This document shows, in pieces, positions 50,389 to 58,614 of a DNA stretch of 64,000 nucleotides. Position numbers and translations under genes: made by a program. How positions within the stretch are numbered: the stretch's first letter is position 1; the number at the start of each line of letters is the position of its first letter. The DNA comes from Streptomyces physcomitrii (GTDB lineage Bacteria > Actinomycetota > Actinomycetes > Streptomycetales > Streptomycetaceae): the NCBI RefSeq assembly GCF_012273655.1, contig NZ_JAAWWP010000021.1:19882-83881 (forward strand), in the 5' to 3' direction. The notes under the pieces are model-generated. The model saw nothing but the letters and a program-made list of their open reading frames with translations, did not search any database and was not told the origin of the DNA.

Positions 50389-50743
50389 CCGGTGCTCCCT
50401 TTCCGGTTACTCGGCTGATGCTCCCGGGCGCGCCGACGCCCGTGGCGCGGCCTTCCGCGAGGTGCCGGTCCACTGTGCCACGACCGGCCCGGGCAACCGT
50501 CCCGTACGGGCTGCGGGCAGGCACCTACGCGGCGGGAGGCACGGACAAGGTGCGCCGGTGGCAGTCCGATGGGCGGCCGTCCCCGGTACCGGCCCGACTC
50601 CGACCGACCGCGCGCCAACTCCGTGCCGCACGGCGGGAGATGGCTGGAGAACTCCGCACCTTCACATTAATTCCGTTCATCAGGACGGAAGTTGTGCCAC
50701 CTTGAATCTGGATGTGCATGCACACGAGGGAACGGGGAGAGGC
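50389..50743. promoter_or_regulatory. Divergent region between MoaD and the EACC1-caspase pair, with inverted repeat
   Basis: 355 bp of non-coding sequence. TTCCGT-N8-ACGGAA at 50671-50690 is an inverted repeat in an AT-rich patch (CACATTAATTCCGTTC), about 55-75 bp before the EACC1 start. It is a good place for a promoter with a repressor or activator site controlling the caspase operon. The rest shows no gene. Confidence 0.55.
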
Positions 50744-51187
50744 ATGCGGATCACGTTCACCACACCGGGCATGGAGCGGGCGAAGGACGCGGAGGACCTG
50801 GAGTCGCTGGCGGACTGGCTGGCCCGGGACCGCGCGCTGCGCCTCGGCGGCGTCCGGGTAGAACCCCTCGCCGGACCGCCCACGGGCACGATGAGCGCAC
50901 ACACCGATACCGTCCAGGCGGTGTGCGCGGCCGTGTCGACAGTCCTGCTCCTCGCCGAGAGCGTGCGCTCTTGGTACTCCTCGAGGCGGGACCGGGAATC
51001 GGCGCCCCGAGTGATCGTCCAGGTGTACGGCGCGGGCAGCGAGGCCGGACAGATCCGGGAACTCCTGCGCGCAACAGGCTGTGAACTCGGGGAACCGGCG
51101 GCGGAGTCCGCAGCGGACGGAACGACCGAAGGCGGCACCACCGGAACCGGCGGGCCCGCCTCCGCGGACGACGAGGACGCCCGGTGA
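50744..51187 (+). CDS. EACC1-type effector-associated constant component
   Basis: A 147-residue protein matching the EACC1 pattern of actinobacterial conflict systems. The signature is a short N-terminal strand region, LESLADWLARDRALRLGGVRVE (about 19-40), the GPPTGTMSAHTDTVQAV segment (45-60), an apolar helix CAAVSTVLLLAESVRSWYSSRR (61-82), and a strand VIVQVYGAG. A disordered Gly/Thr/Asp tail follows. EACC1 proteins accompany varied effectors, including caspases, and are thought to hold or localise them. GGGGAGAGG precedes ATG 50744. Its stop overlaps the caspase start by four bases (GTGA). Confidence 0.75.
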   Translation: MRITFTTPGMERAKDAEDLESLADWLARDRALRLGGVRVEPLAGPPTGTMSAHTDTVQAVCAAVSTVLLLAESVRSWYSSRRDRESAPRVIVQVYGAGSEAGQIRELLRATGCELGEPAAESAADGTTEGGTTGTGGPASADDEDAR

Positions 51188-53160
51188 CCGGCGTGCCCGC
51201 CCCCGGCCAGGACAGTGCGGACGTCGACAAGGGGCGCGTAGATCCGGCACGCTCTGTCTGCCTGCTCGTCGGCGTGGACGACTACGAGACGCTGGAGCGC
51301 CTGACGAGCGTCATACACAACCTTGCCCGCCTCGCGGAGATCTTCCGCGACAAGGACATCGGCGGCTTCCCCGAGGACCGGGTGATCCTCCTCGCCAACC
51401 CGCGCGAGGCCACCGACCTCACCGACGCCATCGAGCGAGCCGGGGAGCGCGCCGAGGACACCCTGCTCGTGTACTACGCGGGGCACGGCCTCCTCAGCAC
51501 GGAGAACCGGCTCTACCTGACCCTGCCCAAGTCGCGCCCCGCCCGCCCTGAGGGCTGGGTCAACACCACGCACATAAGAGACGCCATCGAGCGCAGTGCG
51601 GCCCGGCGGATCGTGCTCATCCTGGACTGCTGCTTCAGCGGCGGCTGGGTGCGGCAGGGTGAGGAGTACTCCGGGATCAACGGCGCCGACCTCGCCCTCG
51701 GCACCCTGGACGAACTCAGCACGGGCACCTACACCCTGGCCTCCGCCCCGCACAACCGACGCTCCCACGCACCTCACGCGGACCGCCCCTCGGCCTTCAC
51801 CGGCGCCCTCGTCGACACCCTGACCACGGGCGACCCCGAAGGGGGCGAGACACTCAGCCTGGGCAGCATCTTCGTACAGGTGCGGCGCCGGGTGCTGGCC
51901 ATGCGCCTGCCCGAGTCGCAGGAGCCGCAGGCCCGCGACGAGAACGGCCTCGCCGACCTGGGGCTCGTCCTGAACGCCGCCCGCCGCCCGGCTCCGCCGC
52001 CACCGGAGCCCGTGCACCCACCGGCGCCTCTCGCCCGCCGCAAGCTGCTCCTCTGCGCGACTGCCGGGCTGGCCCTGGGGGTCCTCGGCACGCTCTTGGC
52101 GCCACCGCTCGCGCACCGGCTGGACCCCGGCACCCCGCAGCACGCCTACGGGGACTGCTCCCCCGACGCCGCGCTGCTCGACCACTCCGACGCACTGGAC
52201 AAGACGGAGACCGACAGCGAGGCCGTCGAGGGCCTCTCCGGGCTGAGCTTCGCCCCGGGGCAGCCGGGGAAGCTGTACGCCGTCACCGACAACGAACCGA
52301 CGCGGATCTTCCCGCTCGGCTTCGGCACCGCCGAGAAACTGACCCCGAAGGCCGGGCGCGCCCGTACGTTGCGGGGCGGCGAGGGCAGCCAGGGGCTCGG
52401 CTGGCTCGACGCGGAGGCCCTCGCGGTGGAGAAGGGCGCCAGGACCGCGCTGGTGGCCGCCGAGACCGGGCCGACCCTACGGCGGTTCAGCCTGGAGTCG
52501 GGCCTCCAGGTCGGGAAGGCGCTGCCACTGCCCTCCACCCTGAGCACCTGGCCCGAGGGCGGTGCGCAGACCGGACGGACCCTCGAGTCCCTGGCGATCA
52601 CGCCGAAGGCGGAGCACCTCTACCTCGCCACCGAGGCACCGCTGGCGCAGGACGGCGACGAACGCGGCAGGGGCCTGATCCGCATCCAGCGCTTCACCGG
52701 CACCCCGAACGGCGACTACCGGGCCGACGAGGAGTTCGCCTACCGCACCGACCCCGGACTGAACCTGGTGGAGCTGGTGGCTGTGGACGAGGACCGTCTG
52801 CTCGCCCTGGAACGGCAGTACACCGAGGGTCTGGGAAACGCGATCCGGGTCAAGGACATCTCGCTGCGGGGCGCGGCCGACGTGTCCCGGGAGAAGTCCC
52901 TCTACCAGGCACCCGCCGACGTCTTCCTGCACAGCACCCTGCTCTTCGACCTCGCGGACTGCCCGGCGGGCAGCCCGGGGGAGGTCGCACCCGCAGGCGT
53001 CCAGGCCAACCCGCTGCTCGGCAACGTGGAGGGGATGGCCCTGGGCAGCACACTGACCGACGGCCCCCACGAGGGCCGTCGCTCCCTGTTCCTGGTGACC
53101 GACGACAACGGCAGCAAGGCCCAGATCACGCGGCTGTACTCGATGGCCGTAGCGCTCTGA
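51184..53160 (+). CDS. Caspase-like protease with TM helix and phytase-like beta-propeller
   Basis: A 658-residue fusion. Residues 23-265 form a C14 caspase-like domain: SVCLLVGVDDYETLERL, catalytic His101 in VYYAGHGLLS, catalytic Cys150 in LILDCCFSGGW. A Pro-rich linker (268-284) and a single TM helix (about 286-308, KLLLCATAGLALGVLGTLLAPPLA) follow. Residues about 338-658 resemble the esterase-like phytase (PF13449) propeller: VEGLSGLSFAPGQPGKLYAVTDNEP, LDAEALAVE, TLESLAITPKAEHLYLATEAPLAQDGDE, LLALERQYTEG and the ending NVEGMALG...FLVTDDNG. With an N-in topology the caspase is cytosolic and the propeller outside. GTG 51184 overlaps the EACC1 stop. Likely a sensor-linked self-destruct or defence effector. 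Confidence 0.85.
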   Translation: MTGVPAPGQDSADVDKGRVDPARSVCLLVGVDDYETLERLTSVIHNLARLAEIFRDKDIGGFPEDRVILLANPREATDLTDAIERAGERAEDTLLVYYAGHGLLSTENRLYLTLPKSRPARPEGWVNTTHIRDAIERSAARRIVLILDCCFSGGWVRQGEEYSGINGADLALGTLDELSTGTYTLASAPHNRRSHAPHADRPSAFTGALVDTLTTGDPEGGETLSLGSIFVQVRRRVLAMRLPESQEPQARDENGLADLGLVLNAARRPAPPPPEPVHPPAPLARRKLLLCATAGLALGVLGTLLAPPLAHRLDPGTPQHAYGDCSPDAALLDHSDALDKTETDSEAVEGLSGLSFAPGQPGKLYAVTDNEPTRIFPLGFGTAEKLTPKAGRARTLRGGEGSQGLGWLDAEALAVEKGARTALVAAETGPTLRRFSLESGLQVGKALPLPSTLSTWPEGGAQTGRTLESLAITPKAEHLYLATEAPLAQDGDERGRGLIRIQRFTGTPNGDYRADEEFAYRTDPGLNLVELVAVDEDRLLALERQYTEGLGNAIRVKDISLRGAADVSREKSLYQAPADVFLHSTLLFDLADCPAGSPGEVAPAGVQANPLLGNVEGMALGSTLTDGPHEGRRSLFLVTDDNGSKAQITRLYSMAVAL

Positions 53161-53278
53161 CGCGCTGCACCTGGACTCTGCGGCTCCTCGGTTCACCGAC
53201 TGTGCGGCTCCCCCGGCCGGGTCACCGTGCCCCACGGCCGCGGGTGCCGCACGCGCTGGAGCCGTCCGAGGCGCGCGC

Positions 53279-54262
53279 TCATCCGTCAGGAAGGTCGCGG
53301 TCGTCCGCGCTCACCGTGGCACGGCGCACGATCCACTTCCCGATCCGGTCGAGGACCGCGTCCGGGGCCGCGTTCTCCGCGTGGCCCATGCCCGGCTCGA
53401 TCCACAGCTCGGCGTGGCCGTCCGCGGCCCGGGCCAGCATGTGCGGATGGTCGAGCGGGAAGTAGGGGTCCCGGTCGCCGTGGACCAGGAGCAGCGGGAC
53501 CGGCGCGATGTACGGGACGGCCTCGGCGGGCGAGGGCGGGACCGGGTTCCAGTCGCGGGAGTGGATCCGGGTGCGGAAGCCGAGGCGGCCGACCAGGCGT
53601 CCCTCGGGCCGCAGCACCAGCCAGTGCAGCCTGCGCATGGGTGCCGTGCCCCGGTAGAACCACCGGGCGGGGGCGCTCACGGAGACCACCGCCACCGGTC
53701 GCGCTGCCGTGCGCCCCTTGTGCGCCCCCTGCGCTGCCGAGCACTCCCCTGCTCCCCCGGCCTCGGCGGCGGCACGGCCGCTCCCGGCCAGGGCCTCGTC
53801 CGCCGGGTCCGCCGCCTGGGCCGCCCGGTCCGCCTCTGCCCGCGCCTCCGCCGCGTGCCGGAGCACCACCGAGCCGCCCATGGAGAAGCCCACGGTCGCC
53901 ACCCGCCGGTAGCCGAGCGAGCGGGCCCACGCCACGACGGCCGCCAGATCGAGCAGCTCCCGGTCGCCGACCGTGGAACGTCCGCCGGAACCCCCGTGAC
54001 CGCGAAAGGAAAACGTGACCACGGGCGCGTAACGCGTGAGAACCCGCGCGGCGCGGCGCAGATGCGGGCGGTCACGCGAACCGGTGAATCCGTGCGCGAG
54101 GACGATCACAAGATCATCCGGGGCGGTCCCGGACCCCGGACCGGGCGCGTGGGCGGCCTCCAGGGCCACTCCGTCCGAGGTGTGGACGGTCCCGAGCTGG
54201 GCAGGCGCCGTGACGGGCCGCACAGAAGAGCCATGGTTCCGACCTGCCTCATCACCACTCAT
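53279..54262 (-). CDS. Alpha/beta-hydrolase
   Basis: A 327-residue alpha/beta-hydrolase. VIVLAHGFTGSRDRPHLRRAARVL is the oxyanion loop, VTFSFRGHGGSGGRS follows, VATVGFSMGGSVVLRHA holds the nucleophile Ser, VPLLLVHGDRDPYFPLDH the Asp, and GMGHAENAAPDAV the His. An Ala-rich insertion of about 45 residues follows the nucleophile elbow. ATG 54262 has no ribosome-binding site and a CAGAATAG -10-like box ends seven bases upstream, suggesting a leaderless mRNA. It is divergent from glnR. Confidence 0.88.
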   Translation of the reverse strand: MSGDEAGRNHGSSVRPVTAPAQLGTVHTSDGVALEAAHAPGPGSGTAPDDLVIVLAHGFTGSRDRPHLRRAARVLTRYAPVVTFSFRGHGGSGGRSTVGDRELLDLAAVVAWARSLGYRRVATVGFSMGGSVVLRHAAEARAEADRAAQAADPADEALAGSGRAAAEAGGAGECSAAQGAHKGRTAARPVAVVSVSAPARWFYRGTAPMRRLHWLVLRPEGRLVGRLGFRTRIHSRDWNPVPPSPAEAVPYIAPVPLLLVHGDRDPYFPLDHPHMLARAADGHAELWIEPGMGHAENAAPDAVLDRIGKWIVRRATVSADDRDLPDG

Positions 54263-54361
54263 GTGGGCTATTCTGCTGGGAATGAGGATCCGGGCAGCGA
54301 CGCCCCCGGGTCCTTTTGTGCTTCGGGTGGCGCTGCCACCGCGTTGTATACGAACGGCCCT

Positions 54362-54430
54362 CCGCGATTCCCCCCGGGGAACCGCGGATAAGAGCACTCT
54401 GGCCGTCCGACGGCAACGGCGCCGTCGGAC
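54362..54430. other. Two hairpins in the hydrolase/glnR divergent region
   Basis: Non-coding interval 54263-54594. CCGCGATTCCCC/GGGGAACCGCGG (54362-54387, one mismatch, two-base loop) and GTCCGACGGC/GCCGTCGGAC (54405-54414 with 54421-54430) are strong inverted repeats. They may structure the glnR leader or be operators; no known riboswitch matches. Confidence 0.55.
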
Positions 54431-54594
54431 GCGCGGCACACTGCTTCCCCGGAAGCGGTGCCGCACCGTACGAAGCAGTGCCGCATGACCCGGGCCCCCG
54501 GGGCCCGGAGGTACCCCCATCGAAGGGACCGAGGAGGAACCGACGAAATGGGCGAGCGAACCGTGCACACGACGCGCAGGGCAGGTGGAGTCCG

Positions 54595-55419
54595 ATGAGC
54601 TCCCTGCTGCTGCTGACCAACGCCCTCCAGCCGTCGACGGAGGTGCTCCCCGCGCTCGGCCTGCTGCTGCACAACGTGCGGGTCGCCCCCGCCGAGGGCC
54701 CCGCACTCGTGGACACCCCGGGCGCCGACGTCATCCTGATCGACGGCCGCCGGGACCTGCCGCAGGTCCGCAACCTGTGTCAGCTGCTGCGCTCCACCGG
54801 ACCCGGCTGCCCGCTCGTGCTCGTCGTGACCGAGGGCGGGCTCGCCGCGGTCACCGCGGACTGGGGCATCGACGACGTGCTGCTGGACACCGCGGGACCG
54901 GCCGAGGTCGAGGCCCGGCTGCGGCTCGCGATGGGCCGCCAGCAGATCGCCACCGACGACTCCCCGATGGAGATCCGCAACGGCGACCTCTCGGTCGACG
55001 AGGCCACCTACAGCGCCAAGCTCAAGGGCCGGGTGCTCGACCTCACCTTCAAGGAGTTCGAGCTCCTGAAGTACCTGGCCCAGCACCCGGGCCGGGTCTT
55101 CACCCGCGCCCAGCTGCTCCAGGAGGTCTGGGGCTACGACTACTTCGGCGGCACCCGCACGGTCGATGTGCACGTGCGAAGGCTGCGCGCCAAGCTCGGC
55201 CCCGAACACGAGTCGCTGATCGGCACCGTCCGCAACGTCGGCTACCGCTTCGTCACCCCGGAGAAGCCGGACCGCGGCGCTTCCGCAGGTGAGGGGAGCT
55301 CCGGCAAGGGCGCCGGGAAGTCCGCGAAGAGCGGGGCAAAGCAGGACGACTCGGACGAGGACGCGGCGGCGAGGGTCGTCGCGGAAGCAGAAGCAGCGGT
55401 ACGCCCTGCAAAGAGGTAG
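54595..55419 (+). CDS. glnR: Nitrogen-response regulator GlnR
   Basis: A 274-residue OmpR-type orphan response regulator, the global nitrogen regulator of actinobacteria, controlling glnA, amtB, nitrate and other genes. It starts MSSLLLLTNALQPSTEV, the conserved GlnR N-terminus, with the atypical receiver containing Asp50 in VILIDGRRD. In S. coelicolor this Asp serves dimer formation rather than phosphorylation. The C-terminal winged helix (about 125-220) includes LTFKEFELLKYLAQHPGRVFTRAQLLQEVWGYDYFGGTRTVDVHVRRLR. The tail beyond 225 is low complexity. ATG 54595 has GGTGGAG four bases upstream. No partner kinase is adjacent, as usual. Confidence 0.96.
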   Translation: MSSLLLLTNALQPSTEVLPALGLLLHNVRVAPAEGPALVDTPGADVILIDGRRDLPQVRNLCQLLRSTGPGCPLVLVVTEGGLAAVTADWGIDDVLLDTAGPAEVEARLRLAMGRQQIATDDSPMEIRNGDLSVDEATYSAKLKGRVLDLTFKEFELLKYLAQHPGRVFTRAQLLQEVWGYDYFGGTRTVDVHVRRLRAKLGPEHESLIGTVRNVGYRFVTPEKPDRGASAGEGSSGKGAGKSAKSGAKQDDSDEDAAARVVAEAEAAVRPAKR

Positions 55420-55442
55420 GGGTGCCCGCGTAGACTTCGCGG

Positions 55443-56465
55443 GTGGCCAAGGTGACGCGGGACGACGTGGCGCGACTGGCGGGTACTTCGACCGCGGTCG
55501 TCAGCTATGTGATCAACAACGGACCCCGGCCGGTCGCCCCGGCCACCCGTGAGCGGGTACTCGCCGCGATCAAGGAGCTGGGGTACCGGCCGGACCGTGT
55601 GGCGCAGGCGATGGCCTCGCGCCGCACGGACCTCATAGGCATGATCGTGCCGGACGCCCGCCAGCCCTTCTTCGCGGAGATGGCGCACGCGGTCGAGCAG
55701 GCCGCCGCCGACCGCGGAAAGATGGTCCTGGTCGGCAACTCCGACTACCTCGACGAGCGCGAGGTCCACTATCTGCGGGCCTTCCTCGGCATGCGGGTCT
55801 CGGGCCTGATCCTGGTCAGCCAGGGTCCCAGCGAGACCGCCGCGGTCGAGATAGACGCCTGGGACGCGCGGGTGGTGCTGCTGCACCGCCGCCCCGAGGC
55901 GATCGAGGACGTCGCCGTCGTCACCGACGACGTCAGCGGCGCCCAGCTCGCCACCAGCCACCTCCTCGACCACGGGCACGCCTACGTGGCCTGCCTCGGC
56001 GGCACCGAGGAGACCCCGGCGGTCGGCGACCCCGTCTCCGACCATGTCGAGGGCTGGCGGCGCGCGATGGACGAGGCCGGGCGCTCCACCGAGGGGCGCC
56101 TTTTCCAGGCCCCGTACAACCGCTACGACGCCTATCAGGTCGCGCTGCGGCTGCTCGACGGTCCCGACCGGCCGCCGGCCATCGTCTGCGCCACCGACGA
56201 CCAGGCCATCGGGGTGCTGCGGGCCGCGCGCGAGCTGCGGATCGACGTGCCGGGCGGTCTCGCCGTCGCGGGCTTCGACGACGTCAAGGAAGCCGGGCTG
56301 ACCGATCCGCCGCTGACCACGGTCGCCAGCGACCGGCAGGCCATGGCGCGCGCCGCGGTCGACCTCGTCCTCGACGACGGGCTGCGGGTCGCGGGATCCC
56401 GCCGCGAACGCCTCAAGCTCTTCCCGTCCCGTCTGGTCATCCGCCGGTCCTGCGGCTGCGACTGA
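55443..56465 (+). CDS. LacI-family transcriptional regulator
   Basis: A 340-residue LacI/GalR regulator. The N-terminal HTH and hinge read VTRDDVARLAGTSTAVVSYVINNGPRPVAPATRERVLAAIKELGYRPDRVAQAMASRRTDLIGMIV. The periplasmic-binding-like sensor domain contains LDHGHAYVACLGG, ATDDQAIGVLRAARELRIDVPGGLAVAGFDD and ends RRSCGCD. The final CGC is distinctive. The gene starts at GTG 55443, only 23 bp after glnR, possibly cotranscribed. Effector and target genes unknown. Confidence 0.92.
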   Translation: MAKVTRDDVARLAGTSTAVVSYVINNGPRPVAPATRERVLAAIKELGYRPDRVAQAMASRRTDLIGMIVPDARQPFFAEMAHAVEQAAADRGKMVLVGNSDYLDEREVHYLRAFLGMRVSGLILVSQGPSETAAVEIDAWDARVVLLHRRPEAIEDVAVVTDDVSGAQLATSHLLDHGHAYVACLGGTEETPAVGDPVSDHVEGWRRAMDEAGRSTEGRLFQAPYNRYDAYQVALRLLDGPDRPPAIVCATDDQAIGVLRAARELRIDVPGGLAVAGFDDVKEAGLTDPPLTTVASDRQAMARAAVDLVLDDGLRVAGSRRERLKLFPSRLVIRRSCGCD

Positions 56466-56556
56466 GCGCATGGGGACGCCGGGGAACACCGGGGGCGCGG
56501 CGGCGCGGCGCGCGCTCCCGCCGGTCGGTTCTTCGGTTCTTCGGCCGGTCGCACCA

Positions 56557-56645
56557 ACACCCTTCGTACGTATGCCGATCCGGCGATCCGCCCATCCGGC
56601 GATCTGTCCATGGGCCGGTCCGACGGGCTTACGTACGAAGGGTGT
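56557..56645. repeat. 16-bp inverted repeat arms after the LacI gene
   Basis: ACACCCTTCGTACGTA (56557-56572) and TACGTACGAAGGGTGT (56630-56645) are perfect inverted arms separated by 57 bp. The intervening DNA holds two CCGGCGATC units. The interval 56466-56844 has no gene. It could form a long stem (terminator or cruciform) or bind the adjacent LacI protein as two looped sites. Confidence 0.75.
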
Positions 56646-56812
56646 CGGGATGAAGAGCGTTTGTATGAAGCGGGGGGATGAAGCGGGGCCGGGCGGGTGG
56701 ATCCGGGGTGGTTTCGAGGATGAGGGTCGGTTCATCGCATGGGCGGTGAACCGACGACCTCACCGACGTTGAAGTGATCAACCGCCGAGCCGATCAGCCT
56801 TCGGATGCTCAT

Positions 56813-56848
56813 CCGACTGATCAGCCGACTGGTCAACCGTCTGATCAG
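56813..56848. repeat. 12-bp tandem repeats at the protease 3' end
   Basis: CCGACTGATCAG, CCGACTGGTCAA and CCGTCTGATCAG lie in direct succession, with earlier related TGATCAACC and GATCAGCC copies from 56775. The last unit overlaps the stop of the trypsin-like gene. Each core is the palindrome TGATCA or a near match. Function unknown. Confidence 0.65.
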
Positions 56849-58614
56849 AACAGCAGGTTGTACTGGTTGAAGCCGGTGCCCAGACTGGTGGGGGCGGCGA
56901 AGAGGTCGGCCGAGGCCTTCCCGGTGCCCTTGTGCAGCCAGAGCTTCCCGGCGGAGTCACGGGTGAGGACGTCCGCGATCCCGTCGCCGGTCAGGTCGCC
57001 GTCGGTCACCATGGCGCTGTACTTCCAGCCGGTACGGGCCTGGATCCGCGCCGCCCACGGGGACTTGGCGTTGCCGGTGCCCCGGTAGAGCCACAGGGTG
57101 TTGCCGCTGTCCTTGACCAGCAGGTCGGCCTTGCCGTCCCCGGAGAGGTCACCCCGCCCGTACACCTTCACGTTCTTCCAGGACTTGTCGACCACCTTGA
57201 TCTTGGCCGCGAACTGCCCGTTGCCCTTGCCCGGGTACAGATACGCCGAGCCGTCGGTGTCCACCACGACCAGGTCCGGCCACCCGTCCCCGGTCATGTC
57301 CCCCGGGAAGGCGTACGAGGGGTAGCCGCCCCAGACCGAGGAGATCTCGCCCCACTTCCAGGTCCAGCTCTGGTGGTCCAGGTAGTTGCGGTACAGCTTG
57401 CCGTCGGCCGTGTCCCGGATGACCAGGTCCTGGAACCAGTCCCGGTCCAGGTCAACCTGGAGCCCCCAGCCGAGCGACTCCCAGCCGTGGCTGACGAAGG
57501 CGCGCTGCGCGAGTCCGGTGCCGGTGCTGTCCTGCTGGAAGAGGCCGCCGGAGGGCGTACGGGCGAGCAGGTCGGCGCGGCCGTCGAAGGAGAGGTCGGC
57601 GTCGTCGATCCGCGGCTGCGCGGCCCAGGCGTACGAACTGACCTTGGAGAAGACCGGATAGGCGCCCTTGGCGGTGCAGCCCTCCACGCCCCAGGAGACG
57701 ATGCCCGCGATCTTGCCGTTCACCACGAGCGGGCCGCCGGAGTCGCCGTTGCAGGGGCTGGTGGTCCCCTCGTCGGCGCCCGAGGCGGGCGTACCCGCGC
57801 AGGCCATGGAGCCCTCGACGAAGTAGTCCTGCCCGAAGACCTCGCCGAGCGCGCTGTCGCAGGTGGCGTCGGCGACCATCGGCAGCTCGGCCTTGCGCAG
57901 CTTCGCCGCCGGCGGTGCGCCCGGGGCGCCGGAGGTCAGGCCCCAGCCGTAGACGGTGCCCTTGGTGCCGGGGGTGTAGAGGGAGCTGTCGTTCGAGGCC
58001 GCGAGGCGCAGCCAGGCGCTCTCCAGCGGCGAGGAGAGGGTGAGGACGGCGATGTCGTCCTTGATCGTCTCCGGGTTGTAGCGGGGGTGGTTCCACTGGG
58101 CGTGGACGCCGGTCACGGTGCCGTTCTCGTAGTCGTCGAGGTCGGTGGTGCCGGACAGGACGGCGCCGTTCTTCGCCCAGTCGAGGCCCGCGACGCAGTG
58201 CGCGGCGGTGAGGACCTTGTTCGGGGCGACCAGTGCGCCGCCGCAGAACCAGCCCTCCCCGGTGGACTCGTCGTAGTAGCCGAGCTGGACCATCCACGGG
58301 GCCTTGGCGATGGTGGTCTCGCTGCCGCCGATGATGAACGGCGTCGCCTTCGGGGCCTTGCGGCGGGTGCCGTCCGGCTCGGCGACGGCGTTGTGCCGCT
58401 GGGCGGCGCGCAGGCGCTCCCGCAGCTCGTGCGCGGAGGCCTTCGGCTTCGGGACCGGCTTCGCGAGCCCCGCCGCGGGCAGTCCGGGCGGCTGCTCGTC
58501 CGCGGCGGCGGGCCCGGCGGCGAGGGCTCCGGCACAGCTGAGCGCCAGGGCGAGGGTGACGGCGGACAGGCCGGTGAGGGCCCGTCTGCTCCGGCCACGC
58601 AGGACACGTATCAC
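56845..58614 (-). CDS. Secreted trypsin-like protease with FG-GAP propeller
   Basis: A 589-residue exported S1 serine protease. The signal peptide (residues 1-38) ends AAGPAAADE. A charged propeptide region (about 40-93) leads to the mature N-terminus IIGGSETTIAK. Catalytic residues are His139 (LTAAHC), Asp187 (KDDIAVL) and Ser292 (GDSGGP), with an Asp specificity residue in the SPCNGDSGG region typical of trypsin. A C-terminal propeller of FG-GAP/VCBS blades follows (DLSFDGRADLLAR, DMTGDGWPDLVVV, DLSGDGKADLLVK, DLTGDGIADVLTR) and probably docks substrate or wall. It would degrade extracellular protein. Confidence 0.93.
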   Translation of the reverse strand: MIRVLRGRSRRALTGLSAVTLALALSCAGALAAGPAAADEQPPGLPAAGLAKPVPKPKASAHELRERLRAAQRHNAVAEPDGTRRKAPKATPFIIGGSETTIAKAPWMVQLGYYDESTGEGWFCGGALVAPNKVLTAAHCVAGLDWAKNGAVLSGTTDLDDYENGTVTGVHAQWNHPRYNPETIKDDIAVLTLSSPLESAWLRLAASNDSSLYTPGTKGTVYGWGLTSGAPGAPPAAKLRKAELPMVADATCDSALGEVFGQDYFVEGSMACAGTPASGADEGTTSPCNGDSGGPLVVNGKIAGIVSWGVEGCTAKGAYPVFSKVSSYAWAAQPRIDDADLSFDGRADLLARTPSGGLFQQDSTGTGLAQRAFVSHGWESLGWGLQVDLDRDWFQDLVIRDTADGKLYRNYLDHQSWTWKWGEISSVWGGYPSYAFPGDMTGDGWPDLVVVDTDGSAYLYPGKGNGQFAAKIKVVDKSWKNVKVYGRGDLSGDGKADLLVKDSGNTLWLYRGTGNAKSPWAARIQARTGWKYSAMVTDGDLTGDGIADVLTRDSAGKLWLHKGTGKASADLFAAPTSLGTGFNQYNLLF

